Assembly: GCA_016927065.1 (NCBI GenBank) | Contig: JAFGNJ010000019.1 | Span: 124,001 to 188,000, forward strand | Source of the DNA: Deltaproteobacteria bacterium | GTDB lineage: Bacteria; Desulfobacterota; B13-G15; RBG-16-54-18 | DNA length: 64,000 bases | Direction of reading: 5' to 3' | Shown: positions 32,030 through 40,342 of the stretch, piece after piece | Numbering within the stretch: position 1 is the first letter of the stretch | How the letters are laid out: every line of letters starts with the position of its first letter | Notes under the pieces: generated by a model | The model's database searches: none | Told to the model about the DNA's origin: nothing | What the model saw: only the letters and a program-made list of their open reading frames with translations | Position numbers and translations under genes: made by a program

Positions 32030-33805
32030 ATGCTACACCACATTTTAAAATATGCTGAAACTCGGGGTCTTGCTGCAGAGGTAGGATTTAGTGAACGTCC
32101 GTTAAAATGGTTGATTGCTTTTGATGATAGAGGCGAAAACCCGGAGGTAATACCATTGGGAGACGATAAAAAAGGGCAACTCCAAGCTGGTTGTCCTCAT
32201 GCAGGAACAAAAGCTCAGGGAAAAGACGGAGCTCATTTCCTTGTAGATAAACTTTCAACGGTAATTCTCTATCAGGGTACGGAGGTTCCCACATTAATAA
32301 CGCCAAAATTCGAAACTTTTGTTGACTTCCTACAACGTGGAAGTCCCTTCATGCAGACACTGTCAACGGCAGCGAATGCGCTCAGCAGCCCAGCTAATCG
32401 TCTCACTATCTGTAAAAAGCTAAAACACCTGAACGCGAAAAAAGGCGATTTCGCTACGCTTAGAATCGGCCCAGTCAGCTTGGTGGACGCACCTAACTGG
32501 CATGACTGGTGGCGTAATGAATTTCGGATTCAGCGTTCAAGCCCGGTTGACCAGATTGGCAAGAAGAAAAAGGGCAATTCCTTCAAAATGCGGTGCCTGA
32601 TAACGGGTAACCTGGTTACGCCTGTCGAGCGGCATGAAGGCAAGATTCAAGGACTGAAAGGCGTCGGCGGTAGAGGCGGTGACAGCCTTATTTCATTTGA
32701 TAAAGACGCCTACCGTTCCTATGGGCTAGTAAATGCTTTCAATGCAGCAACCTCTCAAGAAACAGCAAAAGTCTATGTGACGGCACTAAATGATCTTCTT
32801 AAAAAACATAGGGTCAGCCTGGGCAACTCCTATATTGTATATTGGTTCAAGCAAGCAATTGAAGGAACAGAAAATGATCCATTGTCATGGATACAGACGT
32901 CAGGAGAGAAAGAGTTTGCTGATGCAATGGATCAGGTAACGAAGATCCTCGAATCCATTTCAACTGGGAGGAGACCTGATCTTTTGACTAACGAATTCTA
33001 TGCCATGCTTGTTTCTGGCGCACCTGGTCGTGTCATGGTACGTGACTGGCATGAAGGCCCACTTAGAGAACTTATTCTGTCTTTGCAGGCATGGTTTGAT
33101 GACTTGGCGATTACTTCAATTAGTGGAGACAAAGTAGCCAAGTGGTCAAGCTTCGAGCGTATTGTAACAGCGTTGCTGCCACTAAAGAAGTTCAGCCAAG
33201 AGTATGCGGACTGGATTAAACCTATTGGCGCTTTCAGCCGTGTTTTCTGGCGGGCAGCGATTTGTCGAGAACCATTTCCTCAAGCAGTGCTTGGACGAAT
33301 TGTTCCTTTATTAGCGTCGCATATGCTTGCCCTTGCAGAAGAAGAAAGAAGACGTCCTTCAGAAAGGTCACAAGACTATCCGGCTTTATTAAATCTGGTT
33401 TATCGGCGTATGGCTTTAATTAAAGCTTATTTCATTAGGAAAGGAGATGACAATATGAAACCGTACTTAAATCCCGAACATCCACATTCAGCATATCACT
33501 GCGGCAGGTTGCTCGCGGTGTTTGCCCGCTTGCAGCGGGCTGCACTCGGCGATGTAGGAGCTGGTGTTGTACAGCGTTACTACACTGCAGCAAGCCAAAC
33601 ACCGGGTCTTATCCTCGGTCGGCTTGCTGCCAACGCCAAGAACCATCTCGGTAAGTTGGAAAGTGGTCAGTTTGACTGGGAGGATCAAATCGCTGAGATA
33701 ATGGGTCGCATTAAGGATGTTGTCCCCCGGACGCTCACATTGGAAGAACAGAGCCTGTTTGCGCTTGGCTATTATCAGCAAATTGCGTCACTTAATGCTG
33801 GCTAA
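32030..33805 (+). CDS. cas8c: Cas8c (Csd1), type I-C large subunit
   Basis: A 591-residue Csd1-family protein, the Cascade large subunit that recognises the PAM and starts R-loop formation. It starts two bases after the cas5c stop. Recognisable are the N-terminal WLIAFDDRGENPEVIPL, the central CLITGNLVTPVERHEGKIQGLKG and NAFNAATSQETAKVYVTALNDLL and the C-terminal NPEHPHSAYHCGRLLAVFARLQRAAL. Length is usual for the family. The I-C operon can also make a small Cas11c from an internal start in its 3' part; an ATG preceded by AGGAGATGACAAT lies at 33454 (MKPYLNPEHPHSAYHCGRLL). Confidence 0.94.
   Translation: MLHHILKYAETRGLAAEVGFSERPLKWLIAFDDRGENPEVIPLGDDKKGQLQAGCPHAGTKAQGKDGAHFLVDKLSTVILYQGTEVPTLITPKFETFVDFLQRGSPFMQTLSTAANALSSPANRLTICKKLKHLNAKKGDFATLRIGPVSLVDAPNWHDWWRNEFRIQRSSPVDQIGKKKKGNSFKMRCLITGNLVTPVERHEGKIQGLKGVGGRGGDSLISFDKDAYRSYGLVNAFNAATSQETAKVYVTALNDLLKKHRVSLGNSYIVYWFKQAIEGTENDPLSWIQTSGEKEFADAMDQVTKILESISTGRRPDLLTNEFYAMLVSGAPGRVMVRDWHEGPLRELILSLQAWFDDLAITSISGDKVAKWSSFERIVTALLPLKKFSQEYADWIKPIGAFSRVFWRAAICREPFPQAVLGRIVPLLASHMLALAEEERRRPSERSQDYPALLNLVYRRMALIKAYFIRKGDDNMKPYLNPEHPHSAYHCGRLLAVFARLQRAALGDVGAGVVQRYYTAASQTPGLILGRLAANAKNHLGKLESGQFDWEDQIAEIMGRIKDVVPRTLTLEEQSLFALGYYQQIASLNAG
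33454..33805 (+). CDS. cas11c: candidate internal Cas11c product of cas8c
   Basis: In type I-C systems a small subunit (Cas11c) is translated from an internal start in the 3' part of cas8c. Here an in-frame ATG at 33454 (MKPYLNPEHPHSAYHCGRLL...) has AAAGGAGATGACAAT directly before it, an unusually good ribosome site for the middle of a gene. The product would be 116 residues, a helical C-terminal piece of the expected size. Presence of the site is seen; its use is inference. Confidence 0.6.
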
Positions 33806-33862
33806 GGGTAAAAACAAAAAGATATCGAGAACAATGATCTCAATGAATAAGGAGGGAAACCA

Positions 33863-34879
33863 ATGAGTATCCAAAACCGTTATGAATTCCTTTATTTGTT
33901 TGATTGTGAAAACGGCAATCCTAATGGCGACCCGGATGCAGGCAATGCGCCACGCATCGACCCAGAAGATATGAGGGGGCTGGTTTCTGATGTTGCGCTG
34001 AAGCGCCGTATTAGAAACTATGTGCAGGCGGCATATGATAATAAAGCGCCAAATGCGATCTTTATAGAGCACTTGACAAATCTAAACAAACCCATTGCGC
34101 TTGCACATGAAAAAGCAAACGGTTCTGTGCCAAAGGATGGAAAGTCTACAAAGGTACAGTCCAAAAAGGCGCGAGACTGGTTGTGTGCAAATTTTTACGA
34201 CATAAGAACATTTGGCGCTGTGCTTAGCACGGGGGCTAATGCTGGCCAGGTTCGCGGCCCGGTTCAGATGTCATTTGCACGATCAATGGATTCAGTCCTT
34301 CCTTTTGATATCGGTATTACGCGCGTCGCAAAAACACCCACGTCTAAGGAAATAAAAAGGGATGCGACATATCAGGAGCATGTAGAATGGGAGGAAAAAC
34401 AGCCGGAAGATGAACTTCGCACTATGGGCCGTAAGAACTTAATTCCCTATGGTCTTTACGTTGCGAAAGGTTTCATCAGTGCAAACCTTGCGGAAAGCAC
34501 CAACTTTTCAGACAACGATCTTGATCTCCTTTGGGAAGCACTCGCTAAGATGTATGACCACGACCGCTCTGCAAGCAAAGGATATATGGCGCGACGAGGG
34601 TTATTTGTATTCAAGCATGTCGGTACTGACACAAAACCGGAACAGCGAGTAAGACAGGCGAAACTTGGCTGCGCTCCTGCGCAGGCACTGCTTGATATCG
34701 GTAAGGTGATAGACATTCAGAACAATAAGGAAGCCATGAAAAATGATAATGAAACAACTCCTCGCAGGTTTGAACATTATACTGTGACTGTAAACAAAAA
34801 AAGAATCCCAAACGGAGTGGAATTGTGGATTTGGGACGATACAACAGGCAGACTGGAAAAGGAACACCCCAATGGCTGA
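33863..34879 (+). CDS. cas7c: Cas7c (Csd2), type I-C backbone subunit
   Basis: A 338-residue Csd2 protein forming the crRNA-covering Cascade backbone. [50 protein letters not shown] is the family start; [33 protein letters not shown] is the conserved central part. GGAGGG precedes the ATG. It overlaps the cas4 start by eight bases. Base composition shifts back toward higher GC soon after its end. Confidence 0.95.
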   Translation: MSIQNRYEFLYLFDCENGNPNGDPDAGNAPRIDPEDMRGLVSDVALKRRIRNYVQAAYDNKAPNAIFIEHLTNLNKPIALAHEKANGSVPKDGKSTKVQSKKARDWLCANFYDIRTFGAVLSTGANAGQVRGPVQMSFARSMDSVLPFDIGITRVAKTPTSKEIKRDATYQEHVEWEEKQPEDELRTMGRKNLIPYGLYVAKGFISANLAESTNFSDNDLDLLWEALAKMYDHDRSASKGYMARRGLFVFKHVGTDTKPEQRVRQAKLGCAPAQALLDIGKVIDIQNNKEAMKNDNETTPRRFEHYTVTVNKKRIPNGVELWIWDDTTGRLEKEHPNG

Positions 34880-35525
34880 AATTGTTTCTTGGAGAGAAGC
34901 GGAGGATGAACCTGTTCCGATTTCAGCACTTAACCAATACAGCTACTGTCCTCGCCGCTGTGCCCTGATTCACATCGAGCAACTCTGGGATGAGAACCGG
35001 GCCACTGCCGAGGGCAGGATCATGCACGAGCGGGTCCATGAGCAAGACCGTGAGTCCAGGGGGCATGTGCGGATTGAATACGGCCTGCCGCTGCGAACCT
35101 TGAGGCTTGGTTTAATCGGCAAGGCCGACGTGGTGGAGTTCCATCGTGTCGGCAAGGATATGTGGCAGCCCTTTCCCGTGGAGTATAAGCGAGGCAAGCC
35201 AAAGCATGACCACTGTGATTTGATCCAGCTCTGCGCCCAGGCCCTTTGTCTGGAAGAGATGCTCTCTGTCTCCGTGCCAGAGGGCGCTATCTTTTATGGC
35301 CGCACCCGGCGGCGGCTTGATGTGACGTTCGATAACGCCCTTCGGCTGGAGACCGAAGAAACTGTCGATAAGGTGCGCCAATTGATCAACGCCGGGAAGA
35401 CACCGCCGCCGGTCTATGAAAAGCGCTGTAAAAGCTGTTCACTCGTCGGAGAATGCATGCCAAGAACTATTGAAAAAAAGTCCTCGGTGAAACGGTACTT
35501 AACGCGAATGATTGAATCAGCATGA
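34872..35525 (+). CDS. cas4: Cas4, CRISPR adaptation exonuclease
   Basis: A 217-residue RecB-like nuclease with an iron-sulfur cluster: one cysteine pair in [19 protein letters not shown] (about residues 20-35) and the C-terminal set in [12 protein letters not shown] (about residue 190). The nuclease core is seen in [10 protein letters not shown] and [31 protein letters not shown]. In I-C it trims prespacers at the PAM end and acts with Cas1-Cas2. It overlaps cas7c by eight bases and cas1 by four. Its body is clearly GC-richer than cas7c. Confidence 0.95.
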   Translation: MAEIVSWREAEDEPVPISALNQYSYCPRRCALIHIEQLWDENRATAEGRIMHERVHEQDRESRGHVRIEYGLPLRTLRLGLIGKADVVEFHRVGKDMWQPFPVEYKRGKPKHDHCDLIQLCAQALCLEEMLSVSVPEGAIFYGRTRRRLDVTFDNALRLETEETVDKVRQLINAGKTPPPVYEKRCKSCSLVGECMPRTIEKKSSVKRYLTRMIESA

Positions 35526-36553
35526 AAAAGCATCTCAATACCCTCTTTGTGACTACGCAAGGGACCTACCTTGCCAAGGAAGGAGAGACAGTCGTCGTAA
35601 AAGCGGACGGAGAGGTCCGTCTTCGTGTGCCGGTACATACGCTTGGCGGGATCGTCTGTTTCGGCAATGTCTCTTGCAGCCCTTATCTCATGGGTTTTTG
35701 TGCAGAAAACAGCGTGGCCATAAGCTTCTTGACGGAGCACGGGCGCTTTCTGGCCAAGATTCAAGGACCAGTTTCGGAAAATGTCCTGCTCAGGCGCGAG
35801 CAATACCGGAAGGCAGATGACCTCACGTTCTCCGCGGGGACGGCAAAATTCATCCTGACGGGGAAGATCGCCAACTGCCGCACTGTTTTACAGCGCGCGC
35901 TTCGGGACCATGCCGGCAAGATCGAGGAGCAGAAGGTCAGAAGCGCCTCCATGCGGCTCAACCGGCAGCTTGAACTGTTGGATCAGGATGCACCGTTGGA
36001 TGTTCTGCGCGGTATCGAGGGGGATTCTGCCCATATCTATTTTAATGTGTTCGATCACCTGATTGTCGCGCAAAAAGAGGCCTTTCGATTCGATGAGCGA
36101 AATCGCAGGCCGCCGCTGGACAATGTCAACTGCCTCCTCTCTTTTATCTACACCCTTTTAATGCACGATGTGCGGTCGGCTTTGGAAGCGGTGGGGCTTG
36201 ACCCGGCAGTCGGTTTCCTCCATCGTGACCGTCCGGGGCGGCCTGGGCTCGCGCTTGACCTGATGGAGGAATTCAGGCCGTTTATTGCCGATCGCCTGAC
36301 CCTGTCGTTGATCAATCTTCAACAGGTGCAGGATAAGGGATTCAAAAAGATGGATTCCGGGGCCGTAATCATGGAAAACGATACACGCAAGACGGTTCTC
36401 GTGGCGTATCAGGAGCGAAAACAGGAAGAGATCGTGCACCCCTTTCTTGACGAGAAGGTGCGGATTGGGATTCTGTTCCACGTCCAGGCCATGCTGATGG
36501 CGCGGTATTTGAGAGGAGATTTGGATGGCTATCCCCCGTTCATCTGGAAATAG
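35522..36553 (+). CDS. cas1: Cas1, CRISPR integrase
   Basis: A 343-residue Cas1 of the I-C type. The N-terminal beta domain begins HLNTLFVTTQGTYLAKEGETVVV. The metal-binding residues are likely the Glu in GIEGDSAHIYF (about 165), the His in FLHRDRPGRPGLALDL (about 233) and the acidic residue of LDLMEEFRP (about 245), the standard E-H-D/E set. It overlaps cas4 (ATGA). With Cas2 it inserts spacers at the leader end of the array at 37.06 kb. Confidence 0.96.
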   Translation: MKKHLNTLFVTTQGTYLAKEGETVVVKADGEVRLRVPVHTLGGIVCFGNVSCSPYLMGFCAENSVAISFLTEHGRFLAKIQGPVSENVLLRREQYRKADDLTFSAGTAKFILTGKIANCRTVLQRALRDHAGKIEEQKVRSASMRLNRQLELLDQDAPLDVLRGIEGDSAHIYFNVFDHLIVAQKEAFRFDERNRRPPLDNVNCLLSFIYTLLMHDVRSALEAVGLDPAVGFLHRDRPGRPGLALDLMEEFRPFIADRLTLSLINLQQVQDKGFKKMDSGAVIMENDTRKTVLVAYQERKQEEIVHPFLDEKVRIGILFHVQAMLMARYLRGDLDGYPPFIWK

Positions 36554-36585
36554 CCGAAGGTTGCCCTTCGGTCAGGAGGAAGAGG

Positions 36586-36876
36586 ATGTTTGTGTTGGTC
36601 AGTTATGATGTCTCCACGACAGATCAAAAAGGCCCCCGTCGTTTGCATCGAGTGGCAAAGGCCTGTCAGGACTATGGTCAGCGTGTCCAGTTTTCTGTTT
36701 TTGAGTGCATTGTTGATCCTGCTCAGTGGGCCGTTTTAAAGCAACGGCTCATTGATGAGATAGATCAGAAAGTGGACAGTTTGAGGTTCTATTATCTCGG
36801 CTCTAACTGGCGCAGACGGGTTGAGCATATCGGCGCCAAGAAAGGAATTGACCAGCAGGGGCCATTGATTGTCTAA
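36586..36876 (+). CDS. cas2: Cas2
   Basis: A 96-residue Cas2 with the ferredoxin-like start MFVLVSYDVSTTDQKGPRRL, in which the Asp after SY is the conserved position, and the C-terminal VDSLRFYYLGSNWRRRVEHIG. AGGAGGAAGAGG lies before the ATG. It forms the Cas1-Cas2 integration complex. The array leader starts directly after its stop. Confidence 0.96.
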   Translation: MFVLVSYDVSTTDQKGPRRLHRVAKACQDYGQRVQFSVFECIVDPAQWAVLKQRLIDEIDQKVDSLRFYYLGSNWRRRVEHIGAKKGIDQQGPLIV

Positions 36877-37061
36877 ACGTGAGTTGCGAACCTGAAGCGG
36901 ACATGAATTCCCAGGGGGGTTCGCACCTGATATAACATGCGGACATCAAAAGGTTTCTATCAAGAGCTCTTTGACAACTGAATATGATGGGGATTACAGT
37001 GGGTGGACTGCGCAAAAATAGCTGAAAAAATATTTTGAAATCGTTAGGTTAGTGTTTGTAT
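36877..37061 (+). promoter_or_regulatory. CRISPR leader with promoter and inverted repeat
   Basis: The 185 bases between cas2 and the first repeat. An inverted pair GCGAACC/GGTTCGC lies near its start (about 36889-36924), familiar in I-C leaders. TTGACA (36971-36976) with TACAGT 18 bases further (36995-37000) would start the pre-crRNA about 55 bases before the first repeat. The stretch next to the array is AT-rich. Its position upstream of perfect repeats, opposite the degenerate end, fixes the array orientation. Confidence 0.75.
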
Positions 37062-37486
37062 GTCGCACCCCGCGCGGGTGCGTGGATTGAAACGAGATCC
37101 TCGATGCTCCAATTCCGGTCGCTCTCCGGTCGCACCCCGCGCGGGTGCGTGGATTGAAACAAGATCATTAATCTATTTTCTCCCGTTTTGCGTCGTCGCA
37201 CCCCGCGCGGGTGCGTGGATTGAAACCTGGAGACCCTATCATATATCCACCATCCAAGGTCGCACCCCGCGCGGGTGCGTGGATTGAAACCTGGAGACCC
37301 TATCATATATCCACCATCCAAGGGCCGTCGCACCCCGCGCGGGTGCGTGGATTGAAACATAAGTTCTAAAATTCTCTGTGGCTCCATATTTGGTCGCACC
37401 CCGCGCGGGTGCGTGGATTGAAACCTTGTGTACATCATCGCTCTCGCCATTTTGCCTCGTCGCACCCCGCGCGGGTGCGTGGATTG
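37062..37486 (+). CRISPR. type I-C CRISPR array, 7 repeats and 6 spacers
   Basis: The repeat is 32 bases, GTCGCACCCCGCGCGGGTGC then GTGGATTGAAAC, a well-known I-C type. Starts are 37062, 37129, 37195, 37259, 37327, 37393 and 37459. The first six are identical; the last breaks off after 28 bases (GTGGATTG then GGAA), marking the leader-distal end. Spacers are 35, 34, 32, 36, 34 and 34 bases. Spacers 3 and 4 begin with the same 32 bases (CTGGAGACCCTATCATATAT...) and differ only in four extra bases at the end of spacer 4. Minus-strand ORFs with FQSTHPRGVR repeats are translations of this array. Confidence 0.98.
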
Positions 37487-37836
37487 GGAAAGGAACGGGG
37501 GGTCGGATCTTCATCCGCGACAAGCGAGGATTAATAACATAGTCTCTCTTTCCAGCGAAGGGCTTATATCCTCTGCCTCCATAAACCTCATCTTTTTCTT
37601 GCCGAAACACACCATTTCTCTGATTGACATTGGCGCGGCATCGTGAGAGAGTATATACAGGATATTGCTATTATTAAGAAATATAATAATCTGTCTTTCG
37701 ACCTTCTGGAGGTAATTATGCAAAAGGAGTTTCCAGAGGGTGCTGTTGCGAGTGCCTCGGAGGGAGTGTTATACTCTTCTGAGGCATTTTATAATCTGAT
37801 CATAAGAACAACAATCCTCTTAAAGGAGTTGTGCTG
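37487..37836. other. gene-free region after the CRISPR array
   Basis: About 350 bases with no credible gene; the small ORFs on both strands have no family features. It holds a terminator-like hairpin (37753-37790) just before the lipoprotein gene. Confidence 0.55.
37753..37790 (+). terminator. rho-independent-type hairpin
   Basis: TGCCTC near 37753 pairs with GAGGCA at 37781-37786; the inner part GGAGGGAGT/ACTCTTCT extends the stem with G-T pairs, and TTTT follows. It could end transcripts coming from the CRISPR side or attenuate the lipoprotein gene that starts 47 bases later. Confidence 0.55.
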
Positions 37837-38424
37837 ATGAATCGCATGATAAGTGCGATTTCGATCATTGCGGCGTTGATGATGCTGGCAGGTGGCTGCT
37901 CTACACTAAAAACAAACAAAAACACCGAAAGTGCTTCCACGCTGCTTAACAATCAACCCTACCAAATAAGGGTGCGGAGCGGTCATTTCATAATGGACAG
38001 AGCAATCTATGAGACCACGGCCCCTGAATTTAGCAAGTATATTGCCATATCAGACAAGGGTTCCTACCGGGGCATCATAGAGATAATCTACGCCGGTACG
38101 TCTGACAGTTCCTTTCTTGACGCAACATCAGACTTTACAACAGGTTCCGTTCTTGCGAACTCCTGGTATACCGGAACCGGCTACATAGGACTGAGTGGAG
38201 GCGGTACACCACGGGATACAGATAGTACCGTGACACGTACTGCCATGCCTGAAGACGATACCTTACGCATCACTATCAAGAGCTCTCAAAAAAAACAATT
38301 GTGGACCGCGGACTATAAAAACAAAAGTTTGTCCTCGTCAAGTCACAAACAAAAAGCCCTCAAACGGGCCATAAAAAAAATTGTTGAGCAACTAAAGCAA
38401 GATTTTCCAGCTATCGCACAATGA
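37837..38424 (+). CDS. putative lipoprotein
   Basis: The start is ATG 37837, eight bases after AAGGAG. The 195-residue product has a signal peptide with lipobox (ISIIAALMMLAGGC) and a mature domain SGHFIMDRAIYETTAPEFSKYIAISDKGSYRGIIEIIY...WTADYKNKSLSSSSHKQKALKRAIKKIVEQLKQDFP. The end, with alternating basic residues and KRAIKKIVEQLKQDFP, resembles proteins that assemble as DUF4136-like or TolB-N-like lipoproteins, but I cannot name the family. Expected location: periplasmic side of a membrane. Confidence 0.75.
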   Translation: MNRMISAISIIAALMMLAGGCSTLKTNKNTESASTLLNNQPYQIRVRSGHFIMDRAIYETTAPEFSKYIAISDKGSYRGIIEIIYAGTSDSSFLDATSDFTTGSVLANSWYTGTGYIGLSGGGTPRDTDSTVTRTAMPEDDTLRITIKSSQKKQLWTADYKNKSLSSSSHKQKALKRAIKKIVEQLKQDFPAIAQ

Positions 38425-38539
38425 ACCTCGGCTCCTAAACGAAAGGTATACGTTGAGCTCAAACCTGCAATTCCTCATAATGAGGATTCACTATTATTGT
38501 ATTGATGTTATATAATTAAATGGAGGGCGCTTAAAAATC

Positions 38540-38983
38540 ATGAATAAAGCCGATAAGAATTATGAGCAATACAAACAACTCCTTGACCTCTGGTCTAAAG
38601 AAAATCCCATAAAAACCAACAAGTTACAGATATTGTTGCTCGTCAATGCCCTCCTCTTGTCGGCGGTCAACGTCAGCGGGGGGTTCACAGCTGAGAATTG
38701 GCCGATCTACGTGGGCGGGGCCATATTATCCTTTGTGTGGGTGCTCTCGATTGGGAGGACTTCACTGTTTCAAAAAATATGGCAGATCAAGATCAATGAA
38801 CTGGCAAACAATTATCCAAAAGACGAAAGGTTTCAAATCCTGAATAAAGCAAAAATATATCGGAAGACTCCTCTTCTGCTTCGAATCTTTGGCGGGGCAT
38901 CCTCAAAATATTACCTAGTAGGCACACCGTTCATCTTTTGCATAATCTGGTTATGCCTATTAGTGTACTTCCTTTCGCTTTAA
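38540..38983 (+). CDS. RipA-family small membrane protein
   Basis: A 147-residue protein with a cytoplasmic N-terminal helix (YEQYKQLLDLWSKENPIKTNKLQ) and about three hydrophobic segments (ILLLVNALLLSAV, WPIYVGGAILSFVWVLSI, LVGTPFIFCIIWLCLLVYFLSL). It fits the RipA octameric membrane protein family named from Francisella, whose role is poorly known. AGGAGG-like TGGAGGGCGC lies before the ATG, and TATAAT at 38511-38516 is a possible -10 element. Confidence 0.65.
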   Translation: MNKADKNYEQYKQLLDLWSKENPIKTNKLQILLLVNALLLSAVNVSGGFTAENWPIYVGGAILSFVWVLSIGRTSLFQKIWQIKINELANNYPKDERFQILNKAKIYRKTPLLLRIFGGASSKYYLVGTPFIFCIIWLCLLVYFLSL

Positions 38984-39057
38984 GAATATAATCTTAAGAG
39001 AAGAATGCGGCCGAATGCTCATTCTTTTAACAGGTAATCCTCCGACAAGGTGAAACA

Positions 39058-40260
39058 ATGAAAAAACTAGCATGGGGTATTGTATTGCTTGTGTGGGTTC
39101 TTACTCCAAACCCTCTGATGGCTGCCGAGAAGCAAGACGTATTGGATATCGCCAGCGGCGCGGTGGTTATCTCGGCAACGAGCGAGTACAACGAACAATG
39201 GGCAGCCCTCTTGCTCCTGAACGGGACCCCCGATATCGGCTGGTGCAGCGCCGAAAACAAGGCGTATCCCAATACCATCATAATAGAGTTATCACGCCAA
39301 TTTCAGCTCACGGAGTTTGTTGTAGACAATACCAGGGCCCAGGAAAGCGGTTACCCGGGAATATCGGCTCGGAAGTTTGAACTCTATGCCTCCACGACAT
39401 CCCGTGAGAAGGGTTTCGATCTCGTCTATGCTGGTGAAGCTGCCAAGGGGGAGCGAAAGGCCTTCGCACTGAAAAAGCCGGCCCAGGCACAATGGCTTAA
39501 GCTGGTTGTGCTATCGAACTGGGGACATCCAGCCTATACGGAGATCATGGAGCTTGAGGCCTATGGTGAGCCCGTCGGAGCGGCCCCTCAACAGAGGCTT
39601 ATTAAAGACGTATATGACACAAACTATAGGCTGTTGCGATTGGAACAATATGGCAACACAATAGAGGGCTGCTACGATTGGGGCAATGGCATTCTGTCGG
39701 GGACTACTGACGGCCGGGTCATCAGGTTTCAGTGGACTGAGAGCGGACCAAAGACAGGCACTGCCGTTATGGTGCTGACCGCTGACGGCAGCTTCCTCAA
39801 CGGCATGTGGTACGAAAATGGCACCTATCGAGGGCTCTGGTACGGCACAAAGGTTACTGACGGCAGGCAGCCTCAATGTGAGACGAAGAAGGACGCCATC
39901 GGCACTTCTTTGGACGCGGTGGGCCGCGCCATCGTATACGGAATCTACTTCGACTTCGATTCGGCAACCCTCAAGCCCGAGTCCACGGAAACGCTGGAAC
40001 AAATCTTAAAGGCGGTCCAATCACGCCCCTCACTGAAGTTGACGATCGAAGGGCACACGGATTCGCAAGGGAGTGATGAGTACAACCAAAAGCTCTCGCA
40101 ACAACGCGCTCAGGCTGTCGTTGATTGGCTGGTGCTCAAGGGAGTAGAGGCCTCGCGTCTAGAGGCCAAAGGATACGGTGAGTCTCGACCCGTCGCTGAC
40201 AACAGCAGACCGGATGGACGAGCGCTCAACCGACGGGTAGAAATCGCCGTAGCGAAATGA
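39058..40260 (+). CDS. discoidin-like domain plus OmpA C-terminal domain protein
   Basis: A 400-residue exported protein. The signal peptide is LAWGIVLLVWVLTPNPLMAAEK. Residues about 28-175 form a discoidin/F5-8C-like (NADase-type glycan-binding) domain: WAALLLLNGTPDIGWCSAENKAYPNTIIIELSRQFQLTEFVVDN...WLKLVVLSNWGHPAYTEIMELEAYG. A middle beta-rich part (EGCYDWGNGILSGTTDGRVIRFQW) follows, then an OmpA-like peptidoglycan-binding domain: YFDFDSATLKPES...IEGHTDSQGSDEYNQKLSQQRAQAVVDWLV...YGESRPVADN...NRRVEI. The protein would bridge peptidoglycan and a carbohydrate or surface ligand. Confidence 0.85.
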   Translation: MKKLAWGIVLLVWVLTPNPLMAAEKQDVLDIASGAVVISATSEYNEQWAALLLLNGTPDIGWCSAENKAYPNTIIIELSRQFQLTEFVVDNTRAQESGYPGISARKFELYASTTSREKGFDLVYAGEAAKGERKAFALKKPAQAQWLKLVVLSNWGHPAYTEIMELEAYGEPVGAAPQQRLIKDVYDTNYRLLRLEQYGNTIEGCYDWGNGILSGTTDGRVIRFQWTESGPKTGTAVMVLTADGSFLNGMWYENGTYRGLWYGTKVTDGRQPQCETKKDAIGTSLDAVGRAIVYGIYFDFDSATLKPESTETLEQILKAVQSRPSLKLTIEGHTDSQGSDEYNQKLSQQRAQAVVDWLVLKGVEASRLEAKGYGESRPVADNSRPDGRALNRRVEIAVAK

Positions 40261-40342
40261 AAGGAAAGTGGGCGAATCATTATTCCCAACCATTGGGATT
40301 TAAAGACATAACTAACGTACTAGAATAAAAAAGGAGGCAACC

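Noticed and set aside
37049-37610. Minus- and plus-strand ORFs with repeated FQSTHPRGVR or HPARGAT peptides
   Set aside because: They are translations of the CRISPR repeats and spacers, not proteins.
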